Shown: positions 62,189 to 64,000 of the stretch, piece after piece
Layout of the letters: each line of letters starts with the position of its first letter
Numbering within the stretch: the stretch's first letter is position 1
Origin: Flavobacterium sp.
GTDB taxonomy: Bacteria > Bacteroidota > Bacteroidia > Flavobacteriales > Flavobacteriaceae
Reading direction: 5' to 3'
DNA: 64,000 nt
Assembly (NCBI RefSeq): GCF_017744675.1
Contig: NZ_JAGIAV010000001.1
Span: 631,273-695,272, forward strand
The notes under the pieces: model-generated
What the model saw: the letters and a program-made list of their open reading frames with translations, nothing else
Told to the model about the DNA's origin: nothing
Databases searched by the model: none
Program-made: the position numbers and the translations under genes

Positions 62189-62581
62189 TTACTTCCCCTT
62201 CATCAATCTCTCCAAATACTCCACTTTATCCTTTTCAGCCTGAACCAAACGCTCATAAAGTTCTACAATTTTATCAATTGGGTTGAAAGTACAGTTATAA
62301 TTAAGTCCAGCATTAACAATGTCGTTATTGGTGTAAGTATTCCCAATAACATTTAAAACGGCTTCATCAGAAAAATTCTTAATTGCTTCAGCTGAAACTC
62401 CAAGAGCTTCTGCAATTATGTTTAGTTTTTCGTCATCAATCGTTTCGCTTCCTTCAATATTAGAAACCGTTTGTTGGCTCAAGCCAATGGCAATGGCAAG
62501 TGCTTCTTGTTTCATTCCTCTAAGCTCTCTAATTCGGCTTATGTTTCTCCCGATATGTTTTGGTTTTGTTGCTGTGCTCAT
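62189..62581 (-). CDS. XRE-family HTH regulator
   Basis: 130 residues. The N-terminal helix-turn-helix is at about 11-65 (GRNISRIRELRGMKQEALAIAIGLSQQTVSNIE). The C-terminal half ends in a coiled-coil-like LYERLVQAEKDKVEYLERLMKG. It is convergent with cap3; the stop codons are only one base apart. XRE regulators of this shape are common in Bacteroidota and may simply flank the island. A regulatory role in CBASS is not shown by anything in the sequence. Confidence 0.8.
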   Translation of the reverse strand: MSTATKPKHIGRNISRIRELRGMKQEALAIAIGLSQQTVSNIEGSETIDDEKLNIIAEALGVSAEAIKNFSDEAVLNVIGNTYTNNDIVNAGLNYNCTFNPIDKIVELYERLVQAEKDKVEYLERLMKGK

Positions 62582-62755
62582 ACTTCAAAGATATTAAAAA
62601 TCCTTAAAAATTAGGTCTATAGTAAATTACAAAGTTTATTGGTGATATACCAAGCTGGCTTATTTTGATACTAAACAATCTATTGCGTAATTGCATGGAA
62701 TAAAAATACAATTTTTCTTATAATATTCAATTCAAAAACCAAAAAACTAAACGCC

Positions 62756-63034
62756 ATGAAAACAGAAAACGAAAGCAATGCAAGTCAAAAGAGAGTGATA
62801 AAATCGGTATCTAAATTGGTATCGGATATTTGTTTTGACGGAGAATTTAGAAAACATCCCGAATACTTAACCGAAATTTTTGAATACCTTCTAGAAACAG
62901 AACAAGGAAACGATCTCTCTTTGCGAATTAAGATGTTAAGCTGTATTAGAATAAGTGCCATGCTGGCAAAAACATTGCATCCATTTTCAGACGAAGAAAT
63001 TCAAAAAGCCTGCGTTCAAATGGTGAATTCGTAA
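62756..63034 (+). CDS. Small protein of unknown function
   Basis: 92 residues starting MKTENESNASQKRVIKSVSK. It is alpha-helical looking (LVSDICFDGEFRKHPEYLTEIFEYLLETEQ, LRIKMLSCIRISAMLAK) with no signal or metal motif. It lies after the XRE gene, transcribed in the opposite direction with 174 bases between the starts, so it may be controlled by it. I do not recognise a family. Coding is supported by ATG, length and neutral codon use only. Confidence 0.6.
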   Translation: MKTENESNASQKRVIKSVSKLVSDICFDGEFRKHPEYLTEIFEYLLETEQGNDLSLRIKMLSCIRISAMLAKTLHPFSDEEIQKACVQMVNS

Positions 63035-63152
63035 AAAGAAGTACTTTATCGGTTTTCTGGGTAATTTGCAGTCAGAATAAAAGCTAAGTAAAAGAAAATC
63101 AGTATCTTTAAGGTGAGTTTTTTAATTGGAGCATTAATTTTATTCAGGAATC

Positions 63153-63833
63153 ATGAAAAAGTATGAAGCAGTTATGGTTGCACTTGCGTTCGTATTTTCT
63201 CTGAGCTGTTTTGCCCAGCGCACAAACAATGCCTCTGCCTCTCCAGCACCAGGAAAAACGACACTGTTGACGGATAGTCTTTCTAATGATGATTTTGTAA
63301 TACAATCTTATTATGTAGAGGAAAGAATAAATAAACTTTTTGGAGGTAGAATTATTACTTACCAAGTTTCAAAATTAGACTTGATCGATACCTACGATCT
63401 TGGACCTAATAATACAAGAACGGTAATTCCGAATTACGTAAAAAGAAAACCGAAAGTAGCTCCAAATGCAATAGAAGCAAAAACAATCGTGGCAAGTTCG
63501 TCTGCTTCTGTATCGCCTGTAAAGGTAGAAGTTACGGCTCCTGCTCCTTCGACTTCAAAATATATTACCGTAAATATGGTCGACACTTATGAAAAAGTGA
63601 TTGATAAAGGCTATAAATCTATCGATATGCTTAAAAAAGTCGCAGACCGTTTTTATTTTGAAGGCAATTTAAGCGCAGCAGTAGGGTATTACGCTAAATT
63701 GTTTGATGAAACCCAAGATCTTGATGTTATTTATTATTATAGATATGCTCAGTCCTTAAAAGCAATAAACGAAAATGAAAAAGCAAATACTTTAATGAAA
63801 AGGTTTAAAAGCGAAACTTTGACAATGAAATAA
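63153..63833 (+). CDS. Secreted TPR-like protein resembling the N-terminal half of PorE/OmpA-type proteins
   Basis: 226 residues. Signal MKKYEAVMVALAFVFSLSCFAQ, then a linker, then a Ser/Pro-rich stretch (KVEVTAPAPSTS). The TPR-like end is ADRFYFEGNLSAAVGYYAKLFDETQDLDVIYYYRYAQSLKAI. In Bacteroidota OmpA-type peptidoglycan-binding proteins (PorE-like) this segment precedes a beta-propeller and OmpA domain, which are absent here. It ends in a normal stop with no OmpA frame following before the window edge. Either a stand-alone short paralogue or a truncated gene. Confidence 0.72.
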   Translation: MKKYEAVMVALAFVFSLSCFAQRTNNASASPAPGKTTLLTDSLSNDDFVIQSYYVEERINKLFGGRIITYQVSKLDLIDTYDLGPNNTRTVIPNYVKRKPKVAPNAIEAKTIVASSSASVSPVKVEVTAPAPSTSKYITVNMVDTYEKVIDKGYKSIDMLKKVADRFYFEGNLSAAVGYYAKLFDETQDLDVIYYYRYAQSLKAINENEKANTLMKRFKSETLTMK

Positions 63834-63861
63834 GGTTTTTTATTTGACCGCATATTTTTTT

Positions 63862-64000
63862 TAACCGCAAAGTTCGCTAAGGTTTACGCAAAGTACGCAA
63901 AGGTTATTTTGAGTGGAATCTAAAGATTAAGTTCGCAAAGCTGTGTCTATTGCGGACTTTTTTTTTGCTGTGTTTTTTTTACCGCAAAGGGCGCTAAGGT
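63862..64000. repeat. CGCAAAG-word repeat region at the right edge
   Basis: Several copies of ACCGCAAAG.TCGCTAAGG, ACGCAAAGTACGCAAAGG and GTTCGCAAAG, ending at the window edge with ACCGCAAAGGGCGCTAAGGT. Same word family as 1489-1560. No gene seen. Confidence 0.6.

Noticed and set aside
62189..63034. XRE gene and the 92-residue gene as a toxin-antitoxin pair
   Set aside because: They are divergent with 174 bases between starts, and the small protein has no toxin motif; pairs usually form one operon.

Overview
The window looks like a chromosome segment of a Flavobacterium close to F. johnsoniae. The DNA is AT-rich, and many genes are preceded by the Bacteroidota promoter form TTTG/TTG-N19-21-TAnnTTTG. 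The housekeeping block purN-acpP-fabF-rnc-IPExxxVDY-pyk has flavobacterial order. There is a flexirubin-type pigment locus whose ammonia-lyase closely matches my memory of the characterised F. johnsoniae tyrosine ammonia-lyase. All names come from motif reading and memory; no database search was run.

Layout. (1) 1-7181: end of a flexirubin/aryl-polyene locus (ACP, ketosynthase, ketoreductase, WG-repeat protein, tyrosine ammonia-lyase, halogenase-like flavoprotein, small secreted protein). (2) 7343-13140: non-phosphorylative L-fucose (6-deoxysugar) degradation with an AraC regulator. (3) 13561-19919: galactose operon galM-galK-galT-symporter, with a divergent GntR/LacI-type regulator. (4) 19934-28338: L-arabinose utilisation (Nudix-type AraR, GH51 arabinofuranosidase, araB, araD, araA, lipoprotein mutarotase). 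(5) 28501-33545: lipoprotein, OsmC protein, tRNA-Leu, prs, rplY, pth, superoxide dismutase. (6) 33658-34301: four tandem copies of an apparent small-RNA gene on the minus strand. (7) 34366-46065: purF-like gene, pfkB kinase, secreted hydrolase, ECF sigma factor with membrane partner, DUF6249, rnhA, purN, acpP, fabF, rnc, pyk. (8) 46245-57685: an envelope group (arylsulfatase, HAD lipoprotein, outer-membrane proteins, DUF2252, DUF4136, membrane-bound AraC regulator, C1 peptidase), preceded by several GTTTCA dyads. (9) 57891-62187: a complete type II CBASS anti-phage operon (patatin effector, CD-NTase, E2-E1 Cap2, JAMM Cap3). (10) 62189-64000: XRE regulator, a small unknown gene, and a protein resembling the N-terminal half of PorE/OmpA-type proteins.

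The metabolic blocks fit together as plant-polysaccharide sugar use: GH51 releases arabinose for araA-araB-araD, galactose enters the Leloir pathway, and fucose is oxidised to pyruvate and lactate. The most novel-looking signal is the four-copy small-RNA array. Each unit carries a promoter position, a 5' hairpin with a conserved loop, a linker and an intrinsic terminator; one unit is decaying. The second most useful observation is a dyad AARTGT-N7-ACACTT at three arabinose promoters, the likely AraR operator. The CBASS operon is a known class but complete. Many intergenic spaces hold long inverted repeats built from a few recurring words, and two of these families occur twice in the window.
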